Assembly: GCA_958451915.1 (NCBI GenBank)
Contig: CAUDRX010000139.1
Span: 1-6,226, forward strand
Origin: an uncultured Peptococcaceae bacterium
GTDB taxonomy: Bacteria > Bacillota > Peptococcia > Peptococcales > Peptococcaceae
DNA length: 6,226 nt
Reading direction: 5' to 3'
Shown one piece after another: positions 5,946 to 6,226 of this stretch. A program made the translations under genes and the position numbers. Below the pieces are notes generated by a model that searched no databases, had not been told where the DNA came from, and saw only the letters and a list, made by a program, of their open reading frames with translations. How positions within the stretch are numbered: the first letter of the stretch is position 1; each line of letters begins with the position of its first letter.

Positions 5946-6226
5946 GTGAAAGTTGGTTTTTTTGATTCTGGGATTGGGGGCATCTCTGTTTTAGAAAAAG
6001 CGACTGAACGGCTACCGGATACAGATTTTTTGTTTTATGCTGATTCCGCCCATGTTCCCTATGGAAAAAAGACAACGGAAGAGATCATAGGATTTGTCGA
6101 TCATGCTGTACAGTTTTTGCGTGCACAGGGCGCAGATATAATAGTTTTGGCCTGCAATACTGCAACGAGTGCGGCAGCATAATATCTGCGAGCTTAGTAT
6201 GATTTTCCAATTTTTGGAATGGAGCC
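5946..6226 (+). pseudogene. murI: Glutamate racemase, 5' part only, interrupted by two in-frame stop codons
   Basis: Interconverts L- and D-glutamate to supply D-Glu for peptidoglycan. The GTG start at 5946 is 9 bases after GGGAGG (5931-5936). The product opens with VGFFDSGIGGISVL, containing the catalytic-site D7 and S8, then YADSAHVPYGKKTTEEI (31-47), then IIVLACNTATSAAA with the first catalytic Cys at C70. The frame then meets TAA (6180-6182). The next codons read YLRA, followed by TAG (6195-6197), and then YDFPIFGMEP to the window edge. This is what a normal MurI has after ACNTATSAA, all in the same frame. So two codons, often Lys, Glu or Gln in relatives, have become stops while the reading frame is kept. 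As read it would make only a 78-residue fragment lacking the second catalytic Cys. It may be a true nonsense pseudogene, a base-call problem near a contig end, or a read-through case. The rest of the gene lies outside the window. Confidence 0.8.

Noticed and set aside
6180..6197. Use of TAA and TAG as sense codons (altered genetic code) to explain the murI interruption
   Set aside because: TAA closes fdx, rnhA, the M23 gene, yhbY, proB, yqeK and rsfS, and TAG closes nadD, all at the expected family lengths. A general code change does not fit.

Overview
The window reads as chromosomal DNA of an anaerobic, low-to-medium GC Bacillota-type bacterium. The evidence is a clostridial 2[4Fe-4S] ferredoxin, strong purine-rich Shine-Dalgarno sites, frequent GTG starts, and the conserved cluster yhbY / nadD / yqeK / rsfS. 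proB lying between yhbY and nadD reminds me of Negativicutes and some Clostridia. That placement is inference from memory, not something the sequence proves.

Left part (1-703, minus strand): the first 234 residues of a MenA-type prenyltransferase, running off the left edge. A 126-base intergenic region (704-829) separates it from the divergent ferredoxin gene. That region holds two overlapping divergent extended -10 promoters and a small inverted repeat. The ferredoxin gene (830-1006) ends in a clear intrinsic terminator.

Middle part (1064-2910, plus strand): a two-domain RNase HI (rnhA) and, 17 bases later, a secreted coiled-coil M23 peptidase of the PcsB/CwlO/EnvC kind, closed by a second intrinsic terminator. 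rnhA has no visible ribosome binding site. A promoter-like pair places the predicted transcription start on its ATG, so a leaderless mRNA is plausible.

Right part (2982 to the right edge, plus strand): a tight run yhbY - proB - nadD - yqeK - rsfS - murI with gaps of 3 to 22 bases, very likely one operon. It combines ribosome maturation and silencing (YhbY, RsfS), proline synthesis (ProB), NAD synthesis (NadD), Ap4A breakdown (YqeK) and D-glutamate supply for peptidoglycan (MurI).

The most unusual observation is at the right end. The murI reading frame is broken by TAA (6180-6182) and TAG (6195-6197), yet recognisable MurI sequence continues in the same frame between and after them. This points to two nonsense substitutions (or base-call errors), not to a frameshift. 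I found no CRISPR array, insertion sequence, tRNA or rRNA, and no gene-free stretch longer than 300 bases.
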